Notes: generated by a model not told the origin, from the sequence alone. Positions 19,532 to 28,939 are shown, counted from the stretch's first letter. The stretch is 64,000 nt of DNA from JAJPJE01 sp963848375 (GCA_963848375.1 CAWKDK010000013.1:154950-218949); one strand, 5' to 3'. Translations and numbers: made by a program.

Positions 19532-21679
19532 CTAGTTAACGCCAAGTTGCCAGAATAAGAATGACCAGATGTCCGTCCACTCCTGTACTTGCTTTCCGAT
19601 CGGTTTATCAAGTCCGTGCCCGGCTTTCGTGTCCACTTCGAGGAGAATCGGATTCGGTCCAGCGTTCGCTGCCTGCAGCCGCGCCGCCATCTTCTTTGCA
19701 TGCATGGGGTCGACGCGCGTATCCGTATCCGCGGTCATGATGAGCGTCGCCGGATACTTCGTTCCGTCTACCACGTGGTGATATGGCGAGTATGCGTAGA
19801 GCCACTTGAACTGTTCCGCATCATCCGCCGACCCGTATTCCGGTATCCATAGCTTCGCAATCTGGAAATTCTGATAACGCAGCATGTCGAGCAACGGCAC
19901 CTGGCAGACAACCGCTTTGTACAACTCGGGATGCTGGGTCAACGCTGCTCCCATCAGAAGACCGCCATTGCTGCGGCCCCGAATGCCGAGATGGTTCGAA
20001 TCCGTATATTTTTGCGTGATCAGGTATTCGGCGGCGGCAGCGAAGTCGTCAAACACGTTTTGTTTGTTTCCGAGCATGCCAGCAGTGTGCCACTTCTCAC
20101 CGAACTCGCTGCCCCCGCGCAAATTCGCATCAGCATAAACTCCACCGTGCTCCAGCCAGGCAAAGATTGCGCGCTCGAACGTCGGAGTCCGGCTAATATT
20201 GAATCCTCCGTATCCGGTCAGCAGCGTGGGATTCTTGCCGTTCAACACCAGTCCCTTCTTGCTGACGACAAACATGGGCACCCTCGTGCCGTCTTTCGAA
20301 TTGAACCAAACCTGCTTCACGTCGTACTGATTCGAATCGATAGGAGCTTTCACCTTCGCCCACTCACTGGTTTTCTTACTCGCAACTTCGTACCGCAAAA
20401 TTGTGGGTGGAACCGTGTACGATTGAAATCCGATGAACGCTTCGCTGCCAGTAGCTTCACCCTCCACGCCAGCGACTTTCCCCAGAGTCGGCAGCTTGAT
20501 GTCATCCAGCAGTTTGCCGTCGAGCCCGAACATCTTCACGTGCGAGATCGCATCTTGCTCGTATTCCGCCACAATCTGCCCGCCGACAATCCGGAAATCT
20601 TTCAGTACGGCATTGCTCTCGGGGATGATTTCGCGCCAGTTGTTCCGACCCGGTTGCGCGGCATCGGTCACGAAGAGGTGAAACATCGGCGCGCCCTCAT
20701 TCGTCAGGATGTACAACTTGTCACGAAAGGGCTTCGCGTCATAGAGGTGGGGTTGGCCGGCGGCGACAGCGACAGCAGCCGCCTCGCTCTTCGTGTCCTT
20801 CAGGTAGACTTCACTCTTCGACCAGCCCTGCGCGACTGTAATTGCCAACCAGCGTCCATCGCTCGAGAGTTCCAGGTTCGGCCAGTCCTCCGGGTCGCGG
20901 CCTTCACCAAACACCAGCTGATCCTTGGTCGCGTCACTCCCAAGCGCGTGATAGAACACGTGCCGGTTGTACATTTCTTGTCCGGCTGGAACTTCCCCCG
21001 GCTTGGGATAGCGCGTGTAATAGAAGCCACTCCCGTCAGGCTTCCATTGCAGACTGGCAGCGCGGGTGCGCTCGATACTGTCCTGCAGCAGGCGGCCGGT
21101 CGCAGTGTCGATCACGTGCAGGGTGCTGAGTTCTGACCCACTCGGAGAAGTTCCATAGGCAACATACTTTCCGTCATGACTTGGAAAGAACCAGTCCAGC
21201 GCGATTGTTCCGTCCGCGGCCTGCTGGTTCACGTCGACCAGGACGCGATCTTTGCTCGTTCCGCCTTCGCGAACGTACAGCACCGGCTGATTCTGCGTGC
21301 CCTCGCGCCGTGTGTAGAAATACAGACCACCGCCTGATTTGGGCGCGGTCACGTTGCCAATCTCCAGGAGTTCCTGTAGCAGCGAATGCAGTTTGTCGCG
21401 ACCGGGTAGCGCGTCCAGTACGTTTCGCGTATACGCCAACTGCTCGGACACAAATTGCTGTGTAGCCGGACTGTGCGCATCCTCGAGCCAGCGATAGGGA
21501 TCGGCAATTTTCACGCCGTGCACATCGTCTACTACGCTGTCGACCTGTGCCTTTGGAGGCTGCGGAGCTTTTGTGGGTGCCGGCGTATCGCCGCCGCCGC
21601 CACCGGCGAACAGAAACAGGGAAGAAAACACGAGCAGAAACAAGAACAGACCGGTCATGGAAGCGAAGCCACCTCGCAT
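19532..21679 (-). CDS. Prolyl oligopeptidase family serine peptidase (S9A), exported
   Basis: 715 residues with an N-terminal signal sequence (about residues 8-27, LFLFLLVFSSLFLFAGGG), an N-terminal propeller and a C-terminal alpha/beta-hydrolase domain. The catalytic triad is visible: Ser in GRSNGGLLMGA, Asp in TADTDTRVDP and His in KAGHGLDKP. It cleaves after proline in short peptides, probably in the periplasm. It converges with the kinase gene; the 90-base gap contains a 9-bp inverted repeat (AACTAGCCT / AGGCTAGTT). Confidence 0.95.
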   Translation of the reverse strand: MRGGFASMTGLFLFLLVFSSLFLFAGGGGGDTPAPTKAPQPPKAQVDSVVDDVHGVKIADPYRWLEDAHSPATQQFVSEQLAYTRNVLDALPGRDKLHSLLQELLEIGNVTAPKSGGGLYFYTRREGTQNQPVLYVREGGTSKDRVLVDVNQQAADGTIALDWFFPSHDGKYVAYGTSPSGSELSTLHVIDTATGRLLQDSIERTRAASLQWKPDGSGFYYTRYPKPGEVPAGQEMYNRHVFYHALGSDATKDQLVFGEGRDPEDWPNLELSSDGRWLAITVAQGWSKSEVYLKDTKSEAAAVAVAAGQPHLYDAKPFRDKLYILTNEGAPMFHLFVTDAAQPGRNNWREIIPESNAVLKDFRIVGGQIVAEYEQDAISHVKMFGLDGKLLDDIKLPTLGKVAGVEGEATGSEAFIGFQSYTVPPTILRYEVASKKTSEWAKVKAPIDSNQYDVKQVWFNSKDGTRVPMFVVSKKGLVLNGKNPTLLTGYGGFNISRTPTFERAIFAWLEHGGVYADANLRGGSEFGEKWHTAGMLGNKQNVFDDFAAAAEYLITQKYTDSNHLGIRGRSNGGLLMGAALTQHPELYKAVVCQVPLLDMLRYQNFQIAKLWIPEYGSADDAEQFKWLYAYSPYHHVVDGTKYPATLIMTADTDTRVDPMHAKKMAARLQAANAGPNPILLEVDTKAGHGLDKPIGKQVQEWTDIWSFLFWQLGVN

Positions 21680-22140
21680 GGAAACTCTCTTAAGTAAGCG
21701 GAATTCGAGACTCTGCGCAAACCAGAAAAGGGTAACAGAGAAGAGACCTGCGATGGGACCAACGCTGAGGCCTTCCGATCAGGGCATTGGCTGGTGGGCG
21801 AGGAAGCTGGATTCGGTAAATCAGTGAAAGAATGGCTCCTCAGGTAGGACTCGAATCCGCATGAAAACGTAACTGCAACAACTTACAGCGCAGCAGATGG
21901 CATGATGTACCTCGTTTTCGATGTAATGCATTGCGAATGGCACGGAAACGGCACGGGTCTGCGCTTCATCATGATTCTTCGGGCAGGCGTATGGCGTGTT
22001 GCGGTAACGTAATCCAATAATTCATCAGCGTTGCCCGGTAGTGATCAGGTACCCACGGTCAGAAGCGATGAGCGTCCAAGCACTGAAAAATGGCTACGCC
22101 CTTCGCGAAGGACCCGCCAAAAGACGTCAACCGCGAAATT
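21680..22140. other. Gene-free interval
   Basis: 460 bases between the peptidase start and the end of soxR. No ORF with coding character was seen. A short stretch at 21834-21862 on the minus strand resembles the 3' part of a tRNA (TTCGAGT loop, terminal CCA), but it does not fold into a tRNA. Confidence 0.5.
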
Positions 22141-22608
22141 CTAACGTTTCGCGAAGTATGGATTTTCGTTTTTCCCACCGATCCAGTAGCGGGGACCCGG
22201 CCCCAGATTTCCCGCGCGGTCTCCCGGGTTGGCGAACTGGCACTCTTGCAGCGAAAGGCATCCGCACCCGATACAATGGGTCAGCCCTGCCCGCAGACGC
22301 TCGAGCTCGGCTATCCGGTCATTGATCCGCTTCGTCCAGCTGGTAGATAGCTTCTCCCAATCGGCCCGCTCGGGTACACGGTTATCCGGAAGTTTCGCCA
22401 GTTCCTCTCCGATCTCTTCCAGGGAAAGGCCCATTTTCTGGGCGAATACGATAAATGCAACGCGGCGGAGAACCGCTCTCGAATAGCGCCGATGGCCGGA
22501 ACCAGCCCGCTGCGAGTGAATAAGTCCGCGGTTCTCATAAAACCGCAGCGCAGATGATGCCACGCCGCTGCGGCGGGAGACCTCCGTAATTGTGATCAGG
22601 TCAGCCAT
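22141..22608 (-). CDS. soxR: SoxR-like MerR-family redox regulator with [2Fe-2S] site
   Basis: 155 residues: N-terminal MerR helix-turn-helix (ITEVSRRSGVASSALRFYEN), a dimerisation helix and the cluster motif CIGCGCLSLQEC (CX2CXCX5C), which is diagnostic of SoxR. Oxidation of the cluster by redox-cycling agents or nitric oxide switches the promoter on. It is divergent from an SDR/QueA-like operon, and the intergenic DNA contains a SoxR-type box, so it probably controls both itself and that operon. Confidence 0.95.
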   Translation of the reverse strand: MADLITITEVSRRSGVASSALRFYENRGLIHSQRAGSGHRRYSRAVLRRVAFIVFAQKMGLSLEEIGEELAKLPDNRVPERADWEKLSTSWTKRINDRIAELERLRAGLTHCIGCGCLSLQECQFANPGDRAGNLGPGPRYWIGGKNENPYFAKR

Positions 22609-22628
22609 TCGGGTATATCCAAGAAGCC

Positions 22629-22659
22629 TTGACTTAAAGTTAACTTTAACTTGTAGTCT
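22629..22659 (+). promoter_or_regulatory. SoxR-type promoter with 19-bp spacer and palindromic SoxR box
   Basis: A -35 TTGACT (22629-22634) and a -10-like TAGTCT (22654-22659) are separated by exactly 19 bp, the overlong spacer of MerR-family promoters. The perfect palindrome TTAAAGTTAACTTTAA (22634-22649) sits in it and matches the core AAGTTAACTT of the enterobacterial SoxR box. It faces the SDR gene. Strong sequence match; regulation is inferred. Confidence 0.85.
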
Positions 22660-22700
22660 GGGGCTGCGTCAAACATTCGCATCTTTCAGGGGAGGTTGGG

Positions 22701-23471
22701 TTGGCTGCAAACGATATTTTAAAGTCCGGGAATGCTGGGCTAACCGACAGATGGGAATCGCCACCTCGAGTGGCAATCACAGGTGGAACGTCAGGCCTGG
22801 GATTGGCCCTGGTGCGCGAATTTGCCAGAAATGGTGCACGCGTCGCCTTCGTGGCACGCAACAGAGATGGCGTGGAGCGCGTGAGGCACGAGTTACCCCA
22901 GGTGCACGGAATTGTGGGCGATGTCTCACGAAAAGAAGAAATCTATGCGATCGCAATCCAGTTGCTTTGGGCGCTCGGCGCAGTAGACGTACTGATCAAC
23001 AATGCCTCGTCTCTTGGCTCCGTACCGCTGGCGCTCCTTGCAGATACCCAATGCGAAGACCTGGAGCAGGCGCTTGCAACAAATCTGCTGGGATCGTTCC
23101 GGCTCACGAAATCACTTCTTGGATCTCTAGCTGCATCTGCACGCGAGCATCGCAGCGCGTTGGTCGTGAACATTTCCAGTGACGCAGCGATCAATGCATA
23201 TCCGAGGTGGGGCGCGTACGGAGTAAGCAAGGCCGCTCTTCATCATCTAAGCAAGATCTGGAACGAAGAACTGGTGTCTTCAGGTGTTCGTGTCATCTCA
23301 TTTGATCCAGGCGACATGGATACGCCGCTGCATGCGCTCGCGGTTCCGGATGCGGACCGCTCGGAGTTGAAGCATCCAGAGACAGCAGCGCGAGAACTGG
23401 TGGCGCTGATCTCAAGCACTCTGTGCGAACCCGCGGAAGGTCCACCGCCGATGCAGAAGGTGAGTCGATGA
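22701..23471 (+). CDS. Short-chain dehydrogenase/reductase in the SoxR-controlled unit
   Basis: 256 residues. TTG start with a strong GGGGAGG five bases upstream. Rossmann motif TGGTSGLGLAL, NNAS motif at LINNAS, catalytic Ser in NISSDAA and YxxxK in YGVSKAA: a complete classical SDR active site. Substrate unknown. It overlaps the next gene by ATGA and lies 42 bases after the SoxR-type promoter, so it is probably induced by oxidants. Confidence 0.9.
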   Translation: MAANDILKSGNAGLTDRWESPPRVAITGGTSGLGLALVREFARNGARVAFVARNRDGVERVRHELPQVHGIVGDVSRKEEIYAIAIQLLWALGAVDVLINNASSLGSVPLALLADTQCEDLEQALATNLLGSFRLTKSLLGSLAASAREHRSALVVNISSDAAINAYPRWGAYGVSKAALHHLSKIWNEELVSSGVRVISFDPGDMDTPLHALAVPDADRSELKHPETAARELVALISSTLCEPAEGPPPMQKVSR

Positions 23472-24628
23472 TTCCGGCCAGTGTACCGACTCAGCGTCCT
23501 GCGGATGCCAAGCTGCTTGTATTAGACGTGCAGGGCAGGATCACGCATCATCCACGTCACAATCTCGCCAGTCTTCTGAATGATGGAGACCTGGTAATCG
23601 CAAATGATGCTGCCACCATACCCGCCAGTCTTTTTGGAGTACACCTCGCTACGGGAGCGCCGATCGAAGTGCGTCTGGCTGGGCGCAGATCGCTGTCCGG
23701 GGAAGAAATGAACTTGTTCGATGCCGTGGTGTTCGGCGCAGGCGACTACCGCACGCTAACCGAACATCGCCCAAGTCCGCCGCCTCTACAAGCGGGCGAC
23801 GTGGTGCAGCTAGGCGGCCTGCGCGCTCATATCGTCCAATTCTTGGATCACCCGCGATTCGTGCGCCTGAGCTTGGATGGCTCGGCACATGAGATCTGGG
23901 AGGCGCTGGCACATTCGGGGCGCCCGATCCAATACGCGCACGTTCCATTGCCTCTTGCGATTTGGGACAGTTGGACACCGATCTCAGGTCCACCCGTGGC
24001 GTTTGAGCCACCGTCCGCCGGATTCGTGTTGGACTGGAACATGCTGGATTCCTTCCGTTCACGCGGTGTCCGATTCGTGACCATCACTCACGCGGCTGGA
24101 ATTTCATCGACCGGTGACCAGGAACTCGATCGTCGGCTCCCGCTGGATGAGCCATATCGAATTCCGGCAGCGACTGCGAAGATGATTGGAAAATGCCGAA
24201 CGCGCCGCGGACGCGTGATTGCAGTTGGAACGACCGTGGTACGAGCGCTGGAACAGGCCGGTAAACCAGACGGTTCGGTACACGCAGGTATAGGAGTCGC
24301 GACCCAAAGAATTGGCGCTCACAGCCAACTCAACGTGGTCGATGCAATCGTGTCTGGAACTCATCAGCCGGGTACCAGTCACTACGAACTCTTACGGGCG
24401 TTCGTCGATGACGAGATATTGTGGCGGATGGATGTAGAACTCGAGCGTGGACAATACAAGACGCACGAGTTTGGAGATTCCATCTTTGTTAGTAACCAGA
24501 AGTCAGTGGAACCGGTTCATAAATCAGTTTTGGAAGGGCATCGCTCAGCAGTGCCTTATCGAAGCAGGCGCGGAGACGGCGGCCATTTTTGGTTCCATCG
24601 GCGCGATCCACTAATTTCATCCAAGTAG
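23468..24628 (+). CDS. QueA-like S-adenosylmethionine:tRNA ribosyltransferase-isomerase paralogue
   Basis: 386 residues from the ATG that overlaps the SDR stop. QueA family signatures are present (LLNDGDLVIANDAATIPASL, ITHAAGISSTGD, IAVGTTVVRALE, GTHQPGTSHYELLRAF). True QueA makes the queuosine precursor of tRNA. This copy shows shortened middle regions and an Arg/His-rich tail, and it sits with an SDR under SoxR rather than with tgt, so it may have another substrate. No other queuosine gene is in the window. Confidence 0.8.
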   Translation: MIPASVPTQRPADAKLLVLDVQGRITHHPRHNLASLLNDGDLVIANDAATIPASLFGVHLATGAPIEVRLAGRRSLSGEEMNLFDAVVFGAGDYRTLTEHRPSPPPLQAGDVVQLGGLRAHIVQFLDHPRFVRLSLDGSAHEIWEALAHSGRPIQYAHVPLPLAIWDSWTPISGPPVAFEPPSAGFVLDWNMLDSFRSRGVRFVTITHAAGISSTGDQELDRRLPLDEPYRIPAATAKMIGKCRTRRGRVIAVGTTVVRALEQAGKPDGSVHAGIGVATQRIGAHSQLNVVDAIVSGTHQPGTSHYELLRAFVDDEILWRMDVELERGQYKTHEFGDSIFVSNQKSVEPVHKSVLEGHRSAVPYRSRRGDGGHFWFHRRDPLISSK

Positions 24629-25004
24629 CCAATACTGCCCAGCCGTCGGAGTGAATGAAGCCACGCTCCCGAACAACATCACTGAGCCACCCGACATCAA
24701 CTTTATCTGCGGTAGTCGTATTACTGCGATCGCGTGATGAGAGGACCAGTTATGGGTAAGCGCGGAAGTCTGCGGAAACGAGTACGATAAAGCCTTCGAG
24801 TTAATCGCGTCGGGTTTGTCAGGACAGTTTGTCGGAACCAACTTCCGCCCCTAGCTTTTCGACCGGATCGATGATTTCGGGCGCAATAGTGATTTAGCTT
24901 GACTGTCCCTGACTTCCTGAAAAACGCAAGTGCTGCCATGGATTTAACTACGGAGGCCCCGAAATTTCCAGCTAAAGCAGACCGGTGATTCGGAGGTGGC
25001 AAAA
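24629..25004. other. Gene-free interval
   Basis: 375 bases upstream of the CBS protein. A -35-like TTGACT occurs near 24898 without a convincing -10 partner. Nothing else recognised. Confidence 0.4.
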
Positions 25005-25454
25005 GTGAGACTCAGTGACAATGTGAGTTCGGTCTTAAAGCAGAAGAACCGGGACATTTGGTCGGTGGGACCTGGCCAATCGGTCTACGAGGCAATCGAA
25101 GAAATGGCCAACAAGGGAGTTGGAGCCTTGGTTGTCATTTCGGAGGACAAGGTAATCGGCATCGTCTCGGAGCGAGATTATGCCCGAAAGGTTATCCTAA
25201 AGGGGAGATCCTCAAAGGAAACCCAGGTCAAAGAGATCATGACGGCTCCAGTGATTTCCGTCACACCACAACGCACCGTCAACGAGTGCATGGCCATCAT
25301 GACGGCAAAGCGCATTCGCCATCTCCCCATCATAGAAGAAGACAAACTGGTGGGAATCGTTTCGATAGGCGACCTGGTGAGATGGATAATTTCGGAGCAG
25401 GAAGAGACCATCCAGCAGCTGGAACATTATATTGGCGGCAAGTATCCGGCCTAA
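25005..25454 (+). CDS. CBS-domain pair protein
   Basis: About 149 residues made of two CBS domains (GVGALVVISEDKVIGIVSER and RHLPIIEEDKLVGIVSIGDL). Such stand-alone pairs bind adenosine nucleotides and act as energy sensors or regulators of partner enzymes. CGGAGG lies eight bases before the GTG at 25005; the GTG at 24996 lies inside that ribosome site and is less likely. No partner gene adjoins it. Confidence 0.9.
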   Translation: MRLSDNVSSVLKQKNRDIWSVGPGQSVYEAIEEMANKGVGALVVISEDKVIGIVSERDYARKVILKGRSSKETQVKEIMTAPVISVTPQRTVNECMAIMTAKRIRHLPIIEEDKLVGIVSIGDLVRWIISEQEETIQQLEHYIGGKYPA

Positions 25455-25537
25455 AGCGCCTATTAGCCTAAAGCGCAGATTTCGCGAATAAGTTCCGGGT
25501 GGCCAACGATGCGCTCGGAGCGCACACGCCTCAGTAC

Positions 25538-26170
25538 CTAGGAATCCCTCACGGCTGCAACATGTTCGAGGCGTGCTCTTGATGGCAACAACCCAAGCTG
25601 CACTAGTTCCTCACGCAGCGAAGCCGGATCGCTAAATCGAATCGCTTGCATGCCAATCCTGCTGGCCGCTTCCACGTTGTGCTGTAGGTCATCAATGTAG
25701 ATTATTTGCTCTGGGATCAGACCAAATCTTTCACAGAAGCATTGAAAGATTCGTGGATCGGGTTTAACCATGCGGACTTCGGCAGAGAGGAAGACTGCAC
25801 GGAACCACTGCAGAAATTCGAATCTTCTCTGCGCAAAAGGGAAGGTTTCCGCTGACCAGTTGCTCAGGGCGTAAATGGGAACTTCCCGCTCCCGCAGCTC
25901 AGCCAAAATATCGACCGTACCCACGATCGGTCCTGCCATCATCTCATCGAAACGCTCGAACCACGCGTCGATCATTTCGCCATTACTGGAATGCTCGAGT
26001 TTCAGCGCTGCGCAGGCTTCAGAGAAAGTTCGCCCGGCATCCTGCTGTAAATTCCATTCTGTCGTGCAGATGTTCGCCAGAAAATGTTCCATGTTGGCTT
26101 CATGTTGGAACAATTTGCGATAGAGATAGCGCGGGTTCCAATCGATCAGTACGCCGCCAAGATCGAACAC
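25538..26170 (-). CDS. HAD-superfamily phosphatase, YihX-like, with a damaged start
   Basis: 210 residues from a GTG. Motif I FDLGGVLIDWNP, motif II ALSNWS, motif III lysine in MVKPDPRIF and motif IV IYIDDLQHN place it with YihX-type sugar-phosphate phosphatases. The natural N-terminus seems to be at an ATG at 26193 (MTARVLQ...), but one base is missing near 26172, so that start is out of frame. Translation from GTG 26170 would remove the residues before motif I. Either a recent frameshift or a sequence error. Confidence 0.8.
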   Translation of the reverse strand: MFDLGGVLIDWNPRYLYRKLFQHEANMEHFLANICTTEWNLQQDAGRTFSEACAALKLEHSSNGEMIDAWFERFDEMMAGPIVGTVDILAELREREVPIYALSNWSAETFPFAQRRFEFLQWFRAVFLSAEVRMVKPDPRIFQCFCERFGLIPEQIIYIDDLQHNVEAASRIGMQAIRFSDPASLREELVQLGLLPSRARLEHVAAVRDS

Positions 26171-26227
26171 CGCTGCAGAACGCGAGCTGTCATGTAGTCA
26201 TTTTAGCCAATGAGATAGTCCGCGAGC

Positions 26228-26338
26228 GGCTCACGGGCAATCCGGAAACTATTCCCGGTGGATAGGTGTCGGTAACGGAGAACATCACTCCCTATCTCAA
26301 CCTGAGATACGGAGTGGTATAGAGATTTCCCAACACCT
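26228..26338. repeat. Dispersed palindromic repeat, copy A (full length)
   Basis: Best-preserved member of the repeat family described in the findings. The central hairpin is CACTCCCTATCTCA (26286-26299), loop ACC, TGAGATACGGAGTG (26303-26316), with outer flanks GGTAACGGAGAA and GTATAGAGATTTCCCAACACC. It lies in the gene-free interval before the broken metallo-beta-lactamase-fold gene. Confidence 0.8.
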
Positions 26339-26452
26339 AACGCGGGAACTGGGCACCATGACTTCCTGTTTGCCGATAAGCCACGCAGAACGCGATGTGC
26401 TGGACGGCGAGACCCTCGAGGAGGGTGGTAGAGTCATCCGCGAGAGGATGAT

Positions 26453-27372
26453 ATGCGTTTCAAAACGCTAGCCCCCATCGTGTTGTTCGTCATATTGACC
26501 TTTACCTCTGGTGCGTGTGCGCAACGATCTGGGGACTCCTCTCCACGCATGGAATGACAATTCTCTAATCACCGTTCAGAAAACGGGCGGAGACCCTACT
26601 CGTCCAGGCGATGTCAAGATCGAGTTCTATGGACACGATGCATTCAAGATCACATCGCCGGCCGGTTTGACGGTTCTGACCGATCCTTGGCGAAATGATT
26701 CAACAGGCCTTTACCCAAAGTGGTTCCTGAATGAGTTTCCCGCCATCCGGGTCGATATAGTTCTTTCCACTCACGCTCATTTCGACCACGATGCTGTGGA
26801 GCGCCCGAAAGGGCTGATGGTTCTCGAACGTTTGGTTGGGCAGTTTAAGCTCGGCGATATCGAAATAACGGGCCTCGCCGACAAGCACAAATGTGAACCG
26901 GCGCCTGCTGATAAGCCGGATAGTGCTCCGCAGATCTCCACGTAGAGACTTGTCCGCCAAACAACGTGATCGGGTTCGATAACGCGATTGAGATCATTGA
27001 GACCGGGGGATTGCGGATCGCCATCTGGGGCGACAATCGTGCGAGCGCCTGATCCCTCTCTCGATCATTACTTGAAAAATGTTGACGTGCTCATTCTGCC
27101 CGTCGAGTCAATACTCACGCGCGTTGAGGTGGATGCAATCGTCGCGGAAATATGATCCAAAGACTGTAATTCCAGCCCACTATTATCTCAATGGTTTGAC
27201 GACCGACGTCTCGGGTTTGGAGTCGGCCGATGGATGGGTGAATGACCAGGAGAAGGTTCATCATGCGGATGTTCGTCGCCTCGATAGTGCGGATTTGACG
27301 CTTAATGCAGCCGAGCTGAAAGGATCTCATCACAGGGTCTATTACTTCGGGAACCACTTTGAGAAGAAATAG
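26453..27372 (+). pseudogene. Exported metallo-beta-lactamase-fold hydrolase, multiply frameshifted
   Basis: Assembled across three or more frames. A signal peptide from the ATG at 26453 (MRFKTLAPIVLFVILTFTSG) is followed, in another frame, by the MBL domain with metal motif LSTHAHFDHD, then IAIWGDN, and finally KTVIPAHYYLNG near the C-terminus. Similar to predicted metal-dependent hydrolases of the UPF0173/L-ascorbate-lactonase type. Frame changes near 26550, 26940 and 27045-27140 make it non-functional as read. Neighbouring repeat copies and lack of intact genes fit a decaying locus. Confidence 0.8.
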
Positions 27373-27432
27373 AGATTTGATGAGCAAAAGCCGAGTTCCA
27401 TCACGATCTGATTGTCTCTTGCCATCGATGTC

Positions 27433-27503
27433 TTGGTGACGCGCAAACCGGAAGCCATCTCTTGACGGATAGCTCTCGCGAACGGAGATTATCACTCACT
27501 AAT
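27433..27503. repeat. Dispersed palindromic repeat, copy C (left half)
   Basis: Contains the left half of the unit (GGTGACGCGCAAACCGGAAG ... GGATAG ... GAACGGAGATTATCACTCACTA) and stops in the middle of the hairpin. The rest of 27373-27690 holds no gene. Confidence 0.65.
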
Positions 27504-27690
27504 CGGCCCGCTCGTTCCTACTGTACCGGCGGGGGTCTGCCGTTCTTACCCTGTAGGGAAGCCGACGCTGTTTCAGACTAAATATCACGAAATCGTCAAG
27601 GCTTTGTAATTCAATCGCGCATTGCGAGTTGGGTTAGCTTCTGAGGTGTCTATATGAAAGAAGTCAAATAAGTGCTGTAGGGACGTAGTT

Positions 27691-27813
27691 ATGGCAAAAG
27701 TGATTCGGTTCTACATTCCAGAAGGATTCAAGCCGCCGGTCAAGTGGAGCGTGCTAACAGAAACCGGCAAGGTGCTGGAGTTTCGTGTCGAGGTGATGAA
27801 AAAGTCCGCATAA
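27691..27813 (+). CDS. Small conserved-type acidobacterial protein (40 residues)
   Basis: MAKVIRFYIPEGFKPPVKWS then a second half ending EVMKKSA. The composition is highly protein-like for such a short frame, and I recall very similar 40-residue proteins from acidobacterial genomes. A GGGAC stretch lies ahead of the ATG. No domain or function known. Confidence 0.6.
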   Translation: MAKVIRFYIPEGFKPPVKWSVLTETGKVLEFRVEVMKKSA

Positions 27814-27821
27814 CATCCGAC

Positions 27822-28079
27822 ATGAACGATGAGACTCAAGATCGCCGTCAACATCCGCGAGCAGACGACGCTTTAACGAAGATCGAGGATTTGACATATT
27901 CGGTTCTCAGGAAGTCGATCGCCAACGAACCGGATGCAATGCAGCACGAATCGGCACGAATCCGCGGCGGTCTTCCTCACCCTGTCTTCCTATTAGTTCC
28001 GCTCGTTGCGCTCCCGATTATCGCTATTCTGTTTGCAAGAGCGTGTCTGGTGACACCCTGGCGCTCGCCCAAGAACTAG
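27822..28079 (+). CDS. Small single-pass membrane protein, hypothetical
   Basis: 85 residues: a charged N-terminal half (RRQHPRADDALTKIEDLTYS) followed by one hydrophobic helix near the C-terminus (PVFLLVPLVALPIIAILFA). The ATG is nine bases after the previous stop, which fits a two-gene operon. Not recognised. Confidence 0.45.
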   Translation: MNDETQDRRQHPRADDALTKIEDLTYSVLRKSIANEPDAMQHESARIRGGLPHPVFLLVPLVALPIIAILFARACLVTPWRSPKN

Positions 28080-28120
28080 CGGTTCCTGATAAACCCTATG
28101 GGAAGTGAGATCTTCTGCTT

Positions 28121-28188
28121 CGAACGGAGATTCCCGCCCTCTATCCCATCCTGACATAGGCGGTGGTATGCCGATATATCAACACCTA
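28121..28188. repeat. Dispersed palindromic repeat, copy D
   Basis: Middle and right part of the unit: GAACGGAGATTCCCGCC, hairpin CTATCCCATCCTGACATAGG, then CGGTGGTATGCCGATATATC and AACACCTA. The terminal block is shared with copy B (CCGATATATCAACA). Confidence 0.75.
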
Positions 28189-28470
28189 TTCGCGTGGACG
28201 TGCTCGATTGGCACCGGCGAGCGTTAGAACGGCCATCACCGCTGCGATCAAGCCACAGTTACCAATGCCTAGCTGCCAGAAATAGAGACTCAACGACGGC
28301 TCGGGAACAATCGCAAAAAGCGGGAAAGAGACTACCCTAAAAACTAGCGCAGCGTATCTAGATGGGGACGGACCATCTGCCATTGACCAAGCGATAAAGA
28401 AGGTCACAATTGCAGCGCAGAACACAATGAACCCGACCAACAACGCGGCCCAGTATTTCCGGTTGAACAT
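28186..28470 (-). CDS. Small integral membrane protein, hypothetical
   Basis: 94 residues with three hydrophobic helices (YWAALLVGFIVFCAAIVTFF, ALVFRVVSFPLFAIV and the C-terminal GLIAAVMAVLTLAGA). No known family recognised. Repeat copy E lies just upstream of its start and copy D just downstream of its stop. Weak ribosome site. Confidence 0.5.
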   Translation of the reverse strand: MFNRKYWAALLVGFIVFCAAIVTFFIAWSMADGPSPSRYAALVFRVVSFPLFAIVPEPSLSLYFWQLGIGNCGLIAAVMAVLTLAGANRARPRE

Positions 28471-28514
28471 GCTTTCATTTTGCGAAGGAATAACAGACCG
28501 CGCAAGATTACTGT

Positions 28515-28560
28515 CGGGAACGGAGAATACCACTCTGTATCTCGGTCTGAGATTGCCGGG
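28515..28560. repeat. Dispersed palindromic repeat, copy E
   Basis: Core GTCGGGAACGGAGAATACCA followed by CTCTGTATCTCGGTCTGAGA. It abuts the first DNA-ligase fragment directly on the right and stops within the right arm of the hairpin. Confidence 0.7.
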
Positions 28561-28562
28561 AC

Positions 28563-28838
28563 TGTGCACACTGTGCAGTCAGCTTTCTTACGAGGGAAAA
28601 CTTCCAGGCGACCACCGCGTGTTATTCCGGGTGCGACCTCGCCATACCATCAAGCACCGGATTCTTATCTTCTCTACGCTGACTACACCCATGACGGCTC
28701 ACTCTCTTCGGTCTCGTCTGTGAGATGGACCTCGAGGGCGTCGTGATGAAGCAGAAGGGCAGCAAGTACGGTGAGTCGTGGATCAAGGTGAAGAATCGAT
28801 CGTACTCACAACTCAAAGGACGCCACGAGCTGTTTTGA
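28563..28838 (+). pseudogene. ATP-dependent DNA ligase fragment, copy 1 (frameshifted)
   Basis: A 276-base segment nearly identical to 29877-30158. In frame it ends with ligase motif IV (DLEGVVMKQKGSKYG) and motif V (SWIKVKNRSYSQLKGRHELF). The upstream part of this copy is frame-shifted compared with copy 2. Only the centre of the catalytic domain is present: no motif I lysine and no OB fold. Remnant, not a gene. Confidence 0.8.
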
Positions 28839-28939
28839 TCGGCGGTAGCATTCTTGATTCCGAGTAGTTCTAAGGTCCGAAGTTGTGACAACACCCGCCA
28901 CATTGCCCTACATCTCACGCCACAGTAGTCGGAGTCTGA

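Noticed and set aside
19931..21136. 401-codon plus-strand ORF opposite the prolyl oligopeptidase
   Set aside because: Antisense shadow; the minus strand encodes a complete S9A peptidase with its catalytic triad.
21834..21862. Possible 3' part of a tRNA on the minus strand (TTCGAGT loop, end CCA)
   Set aside because: The T-stem does not pair, and no acceptor, D or anticodon arm is found next to it.
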